Part shown: positions 1-5,821 of the stretch, one piece after another
Position numbering within the stretch: position 1 is the first letter of the stretch
Layout of the letters: every line of letters starts with the position of its first letter
Assembly (NCBI GenBank): GCA_030606465.1
Contig: JAUWGL010000015.1
Span: forward strand, 1 to 10,130
DNA from: Thermoplasmata archaeon
GTDB lineage: Archaea; Thermoplasmatota; E2; DHVEG-1
Direction: 5' to 3'
Length of the DNA stretch: 10,130 nt
Translations under genes and position numbers: made by a program
The notes under the pieces: generated by a model
The model's database searches: none
Seen by the model: the letters and a program-made list of their open reading frames with translations, nothing else
What the model was told of the DNA's origin: nothing

Positions 1-173
1 ATCATTGTATTAACTTCTTTTACTTTAACTTCAAACATTTCTTCTACAGCTTTCTTAATCTGCTTTTTATTTGCATTTCTTTTAACTACAAACTCCAAAG
101 AATTGTTTTTTTCCATGAGATTCATCGTTTTTTCAGTTACAAAGGGATGATAAATTATATCATAAGGATCCAT
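1..173 (-). CDS. rpl23: Ribosomal protein uL23 (L23), 3' end missing
   Basis: Only the first 57 codons are in the window; the gene runs off the left edge. The translation begins MDPYDIIYHPFVTEKTM, followed by NSLEFVVKRNANKKQIKKAV, which matches the uL23 opening (the P-x-x-TEK motif, then a beta strand and a K-rich helix). uL23 binds 23S rRNA near the peptide exit tunnel and forms part of the docking site for the signal recognition particle. The ATG (173-171) shares one base with the TAA stop of the uL4 gene (TAATG), so the two are translationally coupled. The GGTGGTGG run at the end of the uL4 gene may serve as a weak ribosome binding site. The gene order uL3-uL4-uL23 is the usual archaeal one. 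Confidence 0.95.
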   Translation of the reverse strand, partial: MDPYDIIYHPFVTEKTMNLMEKNNSLEFVVKRNANKKQIKKAVEEMFEVKVKEVNTM

Positions 174-943
174 TACTTACCACCACCAATTTCTTTAAGC
201 GCAGATTTAGTGAACACTGTAAGTCTACCGGCATCTCCGCCAGGTGCAAGATAATCTATATTTATCTGATCAGGTGCAACAACATCAACGCCAGTTAGAT
301 TTCTAGCACCTCTTCTAATGTCATCTTTCATTGAAACAATAAGTAAAGACTTTGGTGTTTTGTATTTCCGCCCACGGCTTTTTCCTCTCCCAGCACGTAT
401 ATGTTTACCATTTGTAGCACGGAGAACATCATCATAAACACCTATTTTATCAAGAGCATCAATTACATCTTGTGTCTTTTTGACTTTTTCAAATTTATCA
501 TTTACTACAATTGGTAATGTGATTTCATCATCAAATTTATGTCCTCTTTTCAATACGATTTTTTTAGACGATGTTGCAGCGATAGCTGAGTCACGTGCAA
601 GTTTTTTTTCTTTTTTATTTATTTTTTCTTCCCAGTTTCTATCTGATCTTGGAGGATGCGCCCTTCTACCACCAACCACGCCGGGGGCTAATGCAGCTCT
701 TCTACCCTGAGTAAGCCTTGGAACACGGGACATACCACGTCCTTTACCAACAGATGCTGTTGCATGTTTTGTACCAGCATAAGGATCCGAACCATACGGT
801 TGTCTTCTATTAGAACGAAGAACGTTGAATGATTTTCTTATAACATCTGGCCGGTATGGTGTTTGAAAAACCTCTGGTAAATCAATTTTTTCAGATGACG
901 ATCCATCGATATCATAAACACTTACTTTGACCATGATCATCAT
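173..943 (-). CDS. rpl4: Ribosomal protein uL4 (L4, archaeal/eukaryal L4e type)
   Basis: The product is 256 residues from the first ATG, a normal length for archaeal L4. Recognisable parts are the N-terminal strand (VKVSVYDIDG), the long basic loop that reaches into the exit tunnel (about residues 46-100, with RRQPYGSDPYAGTKHATAS and GKGRGMSRVPR, then GGRRAHPP), and the C-terminal globular domain (IDALDKIGVYDDVLRA, RAGRGKSRGRKY, LLIVSMKDD). Start choice is unclear. Three in-frame ATGs lie at 943, 940 and 934, and AGGAG (949-945) sits 1, 4 and 10 bases before them. Family alignment (MVKVSVYD) favours 934, RBS spacing favours 940 or 934. The first ATG overlaps the uL3 stop (ATGA). Transcribed with uL3 and uL23. 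Confidence 0.97.
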   Translation of the reverse strand: MMIMVKVSVYDIDGSSSEKIDLPEVFQTPYRPDVIRKSFNVLRSNRRQPYGSDPYAGTKHATASVGKGRGMSRVPRLTQGRRAALAPGVVGGRRAHPPRSDRNWEEKINKKEKKLARDSAIAATSSKKIVLKRGHKFDDEITLPIVVNDKFEKVKKTQDVIDALDKIGVYDDVLRATNGKHIRAGRGKSRGRKYKTPKSLLIVSMKDDIRRGARNLTGVDVVAPDQINIDYLAPGGDAGRLTVFTKSALKEIGGGK

Positions 944-1932
944 ACTCCTTGTTTACTAGTGGTAGAAATATAAGTTATCTCTGTTTTCTCAACCTCAACA
1001 CCACGCTGATATCTTATCGCATCTCTTATACTTATAAGTCGTTTCACAGGACCTGGAATCGAACCATGAATAAGTATGTATGGATTTTTTATGACACCAT
1101 AATGTGGAAAGCCACCAGCTGGATTAATCTCGTCTCCATCTTTACCGATTTTCAAAACACGTTTATTATACTCAGTTCGTTGATGATATCCCATCTGACC
1201 TGCCTGAGGAACAGTTGCTTGTACCCAATTTGGATGCCATGAACCAGCAGTACCAATCATTCTACGATGCTTTGAATTTTTATGTGTTAAAAGTTTCACA
1301 CCCCATCTCTTTACATGACCTTGAAAACCTTTTCCTTTAGTGACTGCAATAGTATCAAACATGCCACCTTCTTTTACAACATCATTAACCTTTAATTCTT
1401 TTCCTAGAATGTCCTTTGCATATTTTACTCGCTCTTCGATACTTCCGCCACCAATTCTAAACTCTCTAATCTCAGGAGTTTTTTTAGGAATACCAGTTAC
1501 AAGTTTTGGCTGAGTATAAACCAACGCTCGTATTTCATCGGCATCTTTTGCGAAATCCCAATTTTTCTTTTTGTCTTTTTTAGGTAACGGTAATTTTTTT
1601 GACAACTCCGGATCCAATTTAGTAGCCCATATTTCACCTGTTGTTTTTAGACCATTGTTTGTTTTCTTATAAGCTCTTATTGCTGCTATTTTTATTGGCG
1701 GTGTTTCAACCACTGAAACAGGCATTCTCACTTCTTTTCCAGATGTAGTTGAAGTTGGCCGATAATCCACAACAAAAGCATGGGTCATACCTGCTTTATA
1801 ACCTAGAAAACCCTGAATTTTTGGTTTATCTCCTCCTTCTGGCCAGCTTTTTATATGTGGAGTTTCAGCTTTTGCTCTCTTCCGTGGCGAATAGCCCATT
1901 GATCCTCTTCTTGGATGGTGTCTATTATGCAT
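940..1932 (-). CDS. rpl3: Ribosomal protein uL3 (L3)
   Basis: The product is 330 residues, typical for archaeal L3. The N-terminus MHNRHHPRRGSMGYSPRKRA is the archaeal/eukaryal L3 start, followed by GFLGYKAGMTH. The central and C-terminal parts hold TKGKGFQGHVKRWGVK, GTAGSWHPNWVQATVPQAGQ and GYHQRTEYNKRVL, which are the W-finger/extension regions that approach the peptidyl transferase centre. The open frame extends three codons upstream to a GTG at 1941. The ATG at 1932 is preferred because it matches the family N-terminus and has a GAGAG-like purine stretch about 8 bases upstream. First gene of the ribosomal operon; its stop overlaps the uL4 start. A TATA-like element at about 2107-2120 would give a leader of about 150 bases. 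Confidence 0.96.
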   Translation of the reverse strand: MHNRHHPRRGSMGYSPRKRAKAETPHIKSWPEGGDKPKIQGFLGYKAGMTHAFVVDYRPTSTTSGKEVRMPVSVVETPPIKIAAIRAYKKTNNGLKTTGEIWATKLDPELSKKLPLPKKDKKKNWDFAKDADEIRALVYTQPKLVTGIPKKTPEIREFRIGGGSIEERVKYAKDILGKELKVNDVVKEGGMFDTIAVTKGKGFQGHVKRWGVKLLTHKNSKHRRMIGTAGSWHPNWVQATVPQAGQMGYHQRTEYNKRVLKIGKDGDEINPAGGFPHYGVIKNPYILIHGSIPGPVKRLISIRDAIRYQRGVEVEKTEITYISTTSKQGV

Positions 1933-1970
1933 AACATACACTCTCTGTTAATTTTCTAATGTGATATGTG

Positions 1971-2027
1971 TTACTGATCCATATGTGTCCAACCGTGACA
2001 TTTTACAAACCACCAAAAATCATACAT
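1971..2027 (-). other. Possible 18-codon leader ORF ahead of uL3
   Basis: Within the presumed uL3 leader, an ATG at 2027 opens an 18-codon frame reading MYDFWWFVKCHGWTHMDQ, with TAA at 1973-1971, 38 bases before the uL3 ATG. Three Trp in 18 residues is unusual for random AT-rich sequence. No good ribosome binding site precedes it and no homologue is recognised. It may be a regulatory leader peptide, a remnant, or chance. Confidence 0.2.
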
Positions 2028-2040
2028 AGGTGTTTGATAA

Positions 2041-2086
2041 CGGGATTCTCAGAGAATTGCCCGATGGATGTCTGGTATGGACCAGG
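2041..2086 (-). promoter_or_regulatory. Two adjacent hairpins in the uL3 operon leader
   Basis: Reading the minus strand, CCTGGT-CCAT-ACCAGA (2086-2071) folds into a 6-bp stem with a 4-base loop, one end pair being G-U. It is followed by CGGG-CA-ATTCT-CTG-AGAAT-CCCG (2063-2041), a 9-bp stem with a two-base bulge and a 3-base loop. The stretch is visibly richer in G+C than its surroundings. The TATA-like box at about 2107-2120 predicts a transcript start close to 2085, so these hairpins would be the very 5' end of the ribosomal mRNA. Autogenous control by a ribosomal protein is possible, but no known archaeal leader motif is recognised. Confidence 0.4.
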
Positions 2087-2106
2087 AGGTAAGGGATGTA
2101 AGATAC

Positions 2107-2120
2107 TATATATAAAGGTT
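2107..2120 (-). promoter_or_regulatory. Probable TATA box of the uL3-uL4-uL23 operon
   Basis: The minus strand reads AACCTTTATATATAG, a strong match to the archaeal TATA box (TTTATATA) with an upstream BRE position. No comparable box lies between here and the uL3 ATG at 1932. The expected transcript start, about 25-27 bases downstream, is near 2085. The box could in principle be read in either orientation, but no plus-strand gene follows it. Confidence 0.55.
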
Positions 2121-2148
2121 ATTGCTACTTTTTTCTTCTATATTATTT

Positions 2149-2167
2149 ACTGAGGATCAGTTTTTTC
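2149..2167 (+). terminator. Hairpin followed by T-run (plus strand)
   Basis: ACTGA-GGA-TCAGT (2149-2161) is a 5-bp stem with a 3-base loop followed directly by T's, the form of an intrinsic terminator on the plus strand. No plus-strand gene precedes it. It may serve an unannotated RNA from the 1968-2148 gap, block antisense transcription, or be fortuitous, since the T's also encode the last codons of the minus-strand methyltransferase. Confidence 0.25.
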
Positions 2168-2633
2168 AAAAAAGTTTTGGAATAATCCTCCATGGAACTT
2201 TTTCCATATATTTTTTGTATTCATTTCCATATTGTCTAACTAATAGTTTTTCTTCGTCAATTATACTCCATATCATAATCGGTATTGCAGTTATTGCAAT
2301 TAATAATGCTGCTAGTGAGTAAAAGAAAAACGCCAACCCAAATCCAACAATAAGAAGTGATGCATAATGGGGATGACGAATGTGTTGAAAAACTCCCTCT
2401 GTCACAAGTTGGCCTTTGAAGGTTTTATGCCAGAATATCTCCCATTTAAAATATACAAATGCTCCTAAGAGGAAAATAACAATTCCTGAAAAAATACTTA
2501 CAAAAATGTTTATAGGGATTCTCCAAACTCCATATAATGCGGTTAAAGGTCCTATCGTTATGATTAGTAATAATGGTGCATAGTGAATAATAAAAAGCGT
2601 TCGTAATTCTTTAGGAGGTCTGTATTTTAACAT
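2166..2633 (-). CDS. Small membrane methyltransferase, ICMT/phospholipid methyltransferase type
   Basis: The 155-residue protein has about four hydrophobic segments (roughly residues 12-34, 41-62 and a 92-123 hairpin). It carries the C-terminal signature of the isoprenylcysteine carboxyl methyltransferase/PEMT family: LVTEGVFQHIRHPHY (77-90), then D-E-E (126-128) and Y-x3-Y-x2-Y-x4-P ending VPWRIIP. In this family the RHP-Y and Glu residues form the S-adenosylmethionine site at the membrane face. Substrates may be lipids, isoprenoid groups or small molecules; the sequence does not decide which. It starts 22 bases after the KaiC-like gene with no T-run between them, so it is probably co-transcribed. 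No Shine-Dalgarno sequence is visible before its ATG. It lacks any long soluble domain. Confidence 0.82.
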   Translation of the reverse strand: MLKYRPPKELRTLFIIHYAPLLLIITIGPLTALYGVWRIPINIFVSIFSGIVIFLLGAFVYFKWEIFWHKTFKGQLVTEGVFQHIRHPHYASLLIVGFGLAFFFYSLAALLIAITAIPIMIWSIIDEEKLLVRQYGNEYKKYMEKVPWRIIPKLF

Positions 2634-2655
2634 ATGTTTACATTAAGTTTTTTTT

Positions 2656-3375
2656 TTAGATGAATTTTATGCCGTCATGTTCTATTATAATATCTTGTGG
2701 TTTAAGTGTGTGTTTTGTGTTCCGCATTTTCATAACAGATAGTTTTCTTCTATCCATCGTTGGGTCTAGATTTAGGGTTACAACTGCATCTGCAAGAAAC
2801 TCTGAAATTCCATCTCTAGATAAATAGGAGGAACCTACAGGTAATTCTGAGGTAACTATTGATGTTGCTTTTGTTGTCTCTAAAGCATTCATAATATATC
2901 GTAGATGCAATCTTCTGATTGGAAGGTTACCATCTGGTGTAAGTTCTTCAGAACCAAGGACCTCATTAGGTGTATTTGTTTCTATGTTTCTTAGATATAT
3001 TGGCATTTCAGATAATGGAGTTATGGAGTCTAGTACAATTCTATCGTACTCTCCTGATAAGATTTCGTTAGTCATGGTTTCATAGATAAGTTTTTTATTT
3101 ATGTTTAAGAACAGGAATTTCACAAGATTTTTTTCAATTGATGGTTGAAAATCAAAACCTAGTTCTTTTGCTTGAGTTAGGATACCATCAACTTTTTTAT
3201 CTAATGTTAAAAACAGGCATTTTTCTCCGTTTTTTACTCCTTCATATAAAAATTGAAAACAAAAAATACTTTTTCCTCCGCCGGGTGGTCCAGATACTAG
3301 AGTTATGGATTCTTTTGGTAGTCCTCCTTCTATTATGTTATCAAGACCTGTTATGCCTGTTTTTATTCTCTCCAT
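2656..3375 (-). CDS. KaiC-like RecA-superfamily ATPase with altered catalytic site
   Basis: A single KaiC domain of 239 residues. It opens with the family phrase TGITGLDNIIEGGLP and has Walker A GPPGGGKS (29-36), Walker B DRIVLDS (111-117, Asp116) and the C-terminal KMRNTKH (216-222) typical of KaiC-like proteins. After the second strand, where KaiC proteins carry two catalytic glutamates (xxEE), this one reads FLTLDKK (55-61), so ATP may be bound but hydrolysed poorly. Such proteins are soluble, usually oligomeric, and include ArlH of the archaellum, GvpD and signalling ATPases; the exact role here is unknown. It has a strong ribosome binding site AGGAGGAT (3390-3383) and precedes the membrane methyltransferase in a likely two-gene operon. 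The gene is distinct from the second KaiC-like gene at 3962-4789. Confidence 0.9.
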   Translation of the reverse strand: MERIKTGITGLDNIIEGGLPKESITLVSGPPGGGKSIFCFQFLYEGVKNGEKCLFLTLDKKVDGILTQAKELGFDFQPSIEKNLVKFLFLNINKKLIYETMTNEILSGEYDRIVLDSITPLSEMPIYLRNIETNTPNEVLGSEELTPDGNLPIRRLHLRYIMNALETTKATSIVTSELPVGSSYLSRDGISEFLADAVVTLNLDPTMDRRKLSVMKMRNTKHTLKPQDIIIEHDGIKFI

Positions 3376-3428
3376 TTTTTTTATCCTCCTATGTTGAGTT
3401 TTTATCTTATAATTTGGATGCTGTTGCC

Positions 3429-3436
3429 ATATATAA
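3429..3436 (-). promoter_or_regulatory. Candidate TATA box of the KaiC-like/methyltransferase operon
   Basis: The minus strand reads CCGATTATATATGG, giving TTATATAT with purines in the BRE position. A start near 3406 would leave a leader of about 30 bases that includes the AGGAGGAT ribosome binding site. Other AT-rich runs nearby (for example 3407-3415) sit too close to the gene. Confidence 0.4.
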
Positions 3437-3531
3437 TCGGTTGTATATTATCTTATCCGTTTTTATTATTGGGCTAGGAATAAATGTTTTCCAATATTAT
3501 TATAAAAACATTCCGATAAAATATAACAAAG

Positions 3532-3638
3532 TGTTATATTAATAACAATTGGGAGAAAAAGTGTTATATTGATAACATAAGAAGAAACGAATCAGGAGAA
3601 ACACACAATTTTTTTCACATTATGTTACAACATTAACA
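3532..3638. repeat. Three TGTTA-N6-TAACA operator-like elements
   Basis: Perfect 5-bp inverted half-sites with a 6-base spacer occur at 3532-3547 (spacer TATTAA), 3562-3577 (spacer TATTGA) and 3623-3638 (spacer CAACAT; here the arms extend to 8 bp, TTATGTTA/TAACATAA). The first two also share flanking bases, forming an 18-bp direct repeat with one mismatch. Starts are 30 and 61 bases apart, close to whole helical turns, so all would lie on the same face of the DNA. An extra half-site TAACA (3524-3528) faces the first copy, making a 9-bp inverted repeat with a 3-base centre. The arrangement suits a dimeric winged-helix or ribbon-helix-helix regulator; no regulator gene is in the window. Confidence 0.6.
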
Positions 3639-3664
3639 TAAATGGACAGGAACGTATAGAAATA

Positions 3665-3673
3665 TTTATATAT
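3665..3673 (+). promoter_or_regulatory. TATA box of the 75-residue gene
   Basis: AAATATTTATATATTAAG contains TTTATATAT, an almost ideal archaeal TATA box with an A-rich BRE position. The transcript should start near 3695, leaving a leader of about 25 bases before the ATG at 3721. The third TGTTA-N6-TAACA element ends 27 bases upstream of the box, an upstream (activator-like) position. Confidence 0.6.
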
Positions 3674-3720
3674 TAAGCAAAACAAAAATATTATTGTAAA
3701 CAAAATTATCAAGTGGTCAC

Positions 3721-3948
3721 ATGACTAAGAAAAACATCAATATCTGGATATGGCTTCAAAACGGTAGGCTAGTCAAAGCTGTATCCTGTGCAGACGAAGG
3801 CACAATAAGAATCTATGATGAAGATGACAACCTGATATTAAAAAGAACAGGACTAAACCAAAGGCAGGTAAAAGTAATTGAAAAACAAATCCTGAGATAT
3901 GGTGCAAAAAAACTCGACAAACATGCAGAACCTTTCAAATTCTTATAA
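3721..3948 (+). CDS. Hypothetical small protein, 75 residues
   Basis: I do not recognise the family. The protein begins MTKKNINIWIWLQNGRLVKA and looks soluble: two probable beta strands (residues 7-23 and 27-41, the second around TIRIYDEDDNLIL), then an amphipathic, basic helix (about 46-65, QRQVKVIEKQILRYGAKKL). One cysteine (C23). No membrane segment or signal peptide. Support for a real gene comes from the strong TATA box about 50 bases upstream, protein-like composition and a full intergenic region dedicated to it. The ribosome binding site is weak (GTGGTCAC just before the ATG). It converges on the second KaiC-like gene with 13 bases between stops. The A- and C-ending codons differ from the T-ending style of the dehydratase genes. 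Confidence 0.7.
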   Translation: MTKKNINIWIWLQNGRLVKAVSCADEGTIRIYDEDDNLILKRTGLNQRQVKVIEKQILRYGAKKLDKHAEPFKFL

Positions 3949-3963
3949 AAAAACCAATGGTTT
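3945..3963 (-). terminator. T-rich terminator after the second KaiC-like gene
   Basis: On the minus strand the stop codon is followed by AAACCA-T-TGGTTT, a 6-bp perfect inverted repeat, running into seven T's (3953-3947). It lies in the 13-base gap and adjoining codons between convergent genes. The T-tract faces the minus-strand transcript, where archaeal polymerase would stop; the plus-strand side has no comparable run. Confidence 0.5.
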
Positions 3964-4789
3964 AGTTGTCCACTATAACATGTTTTTCAGGAAATATTTT
4001 TATACCTTTATCACCAATTTCCATCAACACAATCTTTTTTTGATGTTTACAATTTCTCATTTTTAAAATTTCAATAGCATTCTCACGAACATCCTTTTTC
4101 TTGATGTTGTAAAGAACTATTATACCATCTGCTAAAAACTCTTCAATTCCGGTATCACTATATCTCGTTGGTAGAGGATCTGTCTCGGTTATTAAAAGAG
4201 ATGTTGCACCTGTTTCTTCAAAAAAACTAAACAGTTGCTGAAGATAAACTCTGTAGTTTTTATCCTTAGTCACTGATGCCGCGATAATGGCACTTAAAGA
4301 ATCCACAGCGATAACATCAGGATGAAAATCTTTTGGGATAACAAGTGGTTTAATTTTATATGATAATTCCATAGCTGATCCAGAGCCACCTATTGATCCA
4401 AATTTCATTCTAAGTATATCAAGCGGGTTAATCTTCTGTATTAAAAAATCACCATTTTCAACATAATTTTCTACATTCCACCCAAAGTTTTTCATACTTT
4501 TCATTATACGTTCTTTACTTTCTTCAAAGCTGACATACATACATTTTTTACCCTTGGAAACAAGATTATAGCATATTTGTCTGCACAGTGTGCTCTTGCC
4601 AGTACCTGGGCCTCCTGCTATCAGCACAGAGCTGCCTTTGGGTATACCTTTTTCTGCAAATAAATTATCAAGTCCACTGATGTCTGTTTTTAGCACTTTA
4701 TCCTTCTCATCCTTGATAGGATTGTTAGTTTCATCCATTGTTAAATCGCTCTTTTTTCCATCATTTTCATTAAATTTTATCAGAGGCAT
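3962..4789 (-). CDS. KaiC-like RecA-superfamily ATPase (complete catalytic motifs)
   Basis: The protein is 275 residues: a charged N-terminal extension (about 1-33), then one KaiC domain starting KTDISGLDNLF. Walker A is GGPGTGKST (59-67), the catalytic Glu pair is in YVSFEES (85-91; E89-E90), Walker B is DVIAVDS (158-164), and KMRNCKH lies at 243-249. Unlike the KaiC-like protein at 2656-3375 it keeps all residues expected for ATP hydrolysis. It lies downstream of two pilin-like genes on the same strand. ArlH, the KaiC-family member of the archaellum motor, offers a functional parallel, but its usual partners (ArlI, ArlJ) are not in the window and this gene is not assigned as arlH. A weak AGGT (4798-4795) precedes the ATG; Met18 is an alternative start. 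It may have its own promoter near 4843-4849. Confidence 0.9.
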   Translation of the reverse strand: MPLIKFNENDGKKSDLTMDETNNPIKDEKDKVLKTDISGLDNLFAEKGIPKGSSVLIAGGPGTGKSTLCRQICYNLVSKGKKCMYVSFEESKERIMKSMKNFGWNVENYVENGDFLIQKINPLDILRMKFGSIGGSGSAMELSYKIKPLVIPKDFHPDVIAVDSLSAIIAASVTKDKNYRVYLQQLFSFFEETGATSLLITETDPLPTRYSDTGIEEFLADGIIVLYNIKKKDVRENAIEILKMRNCKHQKKIVLMEIGDKGIKIFPEKHVIVDN

Positions 4790-4842
4790 TCAAAACCTGA
4801 TTTTCTTGATATTTTATCTTACCCTCTATTTTCCATTTTAAC

Positions 4843-4849
4843 TATATAT
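4843..4849 (-). promoter_or_regulatory. Candidate TATA box of the second KaiC-like gene
   Basis: The minus strand reads GATATATAG, predicting a start near 4819 and a 29-base leader with the AGGT site. A second AT-rich stretch, ATAAAATAT (about 4817-4809), would instead give a nearly leaderless message. The two cannot be separated by eye. Confidence 0.35.
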
Positions 4850-4859
4850 CATTGTCAAT

Positions 4860-4866
4860 AAAAAAA
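4860..4866 (-). terminator. T7 tract after the pilin-like genes
   Basis: Thirty-two bases beyond the stop of the second pilin-like gene, the minus strand has seven T's (AAGTTTTTTTATTG), a typical archaeal termination signal. It falls just before the candidate promoter of the KaiC-like gene, so the ATPase may be only partly co-transcribed with the pilins. Confidence 0.4.
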
Positions 4867-4897
4867 CTTTCTTATTATAAAATTTTTACAGCTGTTT

Positions 4898-5812
4898 TTA
4901 ATTTCTAACAATTCCTGGACCTACTTGAACCCCTATTTTTACAACTGTAAGTTCCAAATCAATATTTTTATTCCCTGGTGTTATTTCTATTAATGGTGGT
5001 GATTGAGAATCATCTCGAACCACATTAATATCACCATTTTGATAGTATTCCCACAGTAAACCTGAATTGTTTTTAATCAGTGATTGATTCCAAGCATCTG
5101 GATAATTTGTAGAAATTTGTATAGAGTTTATATTATTATTTGAAGATGTATAATATGTTGAATAATTTGTACGAATAAAAACAGTTTTATCAGGGTTTCC
5201 ATAACCACTAGAATCAACCTTTCTCCCTGGAGAACTACTAAAAAATGGTAAACTATAATATATTGTAATCTTGGTATCACTAGTATCCTCAACAATGATA
5301 GATGGTTTAACCATCATTTCTTCACTTGTTTTTTTAGCAATTATCCCCCCACCTTCAAGAATATACTTATAATCAGCAATATAAGAGTTATGAGCTTCAT
5401 ATTTAATTGAGGTTAAATTTATTCCATTATCAAACTCGGTATGTATAGGATTAAATGTAGGTGCAGGTATTATTTTTATTTTACACTCACCCACGTCGTT
5501 TTGATCACATAAATCAATCTGACCTGCAGCGCCCATAGTTACAAAATATGGAAGCTCTTTACTACCCAAAGTTATAGGAGATGATATTAGTACCTTTTCT
5601 TTTGTCATGGATTGTATATCTATCGTTGATTTCAGATATGAGAATTGTTTTTCCACTTCATTCATATGATCAAGTTCTTTTTCTTCCATTATCCTAGGGA
5701 TATAAACAAGCTGAATCGTGGCAAGTATTATAGAGACAAGAGCCACCAGTAGAAGCGCTTCAATCACGCCTGAAACTGCATTATTTTTTCCAATAAATTT
5801 TCTTCTTTTCAT
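4898..5812 (-). CDS. Pilin-like secreted protein, paralogue 2
   Basis: The 304-residue protein begins with a short basic leader (MKRRKFIGKNNA) followed by VSGVIEALLLVALVSIILA. This is an archaeal type IV pilin/archaellin-type N-terminus (compare the common AVSPVIG form), with expected prepilin-peptidase cleavage after Ala12 and a Glu six residues into the mature protein. A helix rich in charges follows (about 37-67, YIPRIMEEKELDHMNEVEKQF), then a long beta-rich exterior domain with TLGSKELPYFVT (81-92), LTSIKYEAHN and YILEGGGIIAKK. Two cysteines (C102, C110) could pair. The architecture resembles large haloarchaeal pilin-like proteins of DUF7289 type, a family assignment from memory. It starts 9 bases after paralogue 1, with GAGGAG just before the ATG. 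Both probably reach the cell surface. Confidence 0.78.
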   Translation of the reverse strand: MKRRKFIGKNNAVSGVIEALLLVALVSIILATIQLVYIPRIMEEKELDHMNEVEKQFSYLKSTIDIQSMTKEKVLISSPITLGSKELPYFVTMGAAGQIDLCDQNDVGECKIKIIPAPTFNPIHTEFDNGINLTSIKYEAHNSYIADYKYILEGGGIIAKKTSEEMMVKPSIIVEDTSDTKITIYYSLPFFSSSPGRKVDSSGYGNPDKTVFIRTNYSTYYTSSNNNINSIQISTNYPDAWNQSLIKNNSGLLWEYYQNGDINVVRDDSQSPPLIEITPGNKNIDLELTVVKIGVQVGPGIVRN

Positions 5813-5821
5813 CTCTCCTCT

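Larger units (their letters stand above)
3376..3720. other. 345-base intergenic region with divergent promoters and repeats
   Basis: No credible gene is seen here. It separates the minus-strand KaiC-like gene from the plus-strand 75-residue gene. From left to right it holds a ribosome binding site (3383-3390), a TATA-like box for the minus strand (3429-3436), three TGTTA-N6-TAACA elements (3532-3638), and a TATA box for the plus strand (3665-3673). The rest is very AT-rich with no RNA gene recognised. Confidence 0.7.

Noticed and set aside
480..710. Plus-strand open frame opposite uL4
   Set aside because: Antisense shadow; Phe/Ser-rich translation arises from Lys/Glu-rich uL4 codons.
949..1242. 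Plus-strand open frame opposite uL3
   Set aside because: Antisense shadow of a confidently identified ribosomal gene, with no ribosome binding site and no protein family.
1980..2120. tRNA, 5S, SRP RNA or box C/D or H/ACA RNA in the uL3 leader
   Set aside because: No T-arm, no cloverleaf, no C and D boxes or kink-turn, and the hairpins are too small for a pseudouridylation pocket.
1968..2153. Plus-strand frame of 61 codons in the uL3-methyltransferase gap
   Set aside because: It crosses the hairpins and TATA box of the ribosomal leader, has no ribosome binding site or promoter of its own, and ends in low-complexity Phe/Ile/Tyr.
3138..3542. Plus-strand open frame of 134 codons opposite the start of the KaiC-like gene and its promoter
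   Set aside because: Most of it is antisense to a clear KaiC domain; the composition (Leu/Phe/Tyr runs) is what the complement of that gene gives, and the tail covers promoter and operator sequence.
3532..3577. CRISPR array
   Set aside because: Only two closely similar 18-bp units, internally palindromic, with a third looser copy and no unique spacers of regular size; better read as operators.
4590..4841. Plus-strand frame opposite the N-terminus of the second KaiC-like gene
   Set aside because: Antisense of the Walker A region and the charged extension; no support.
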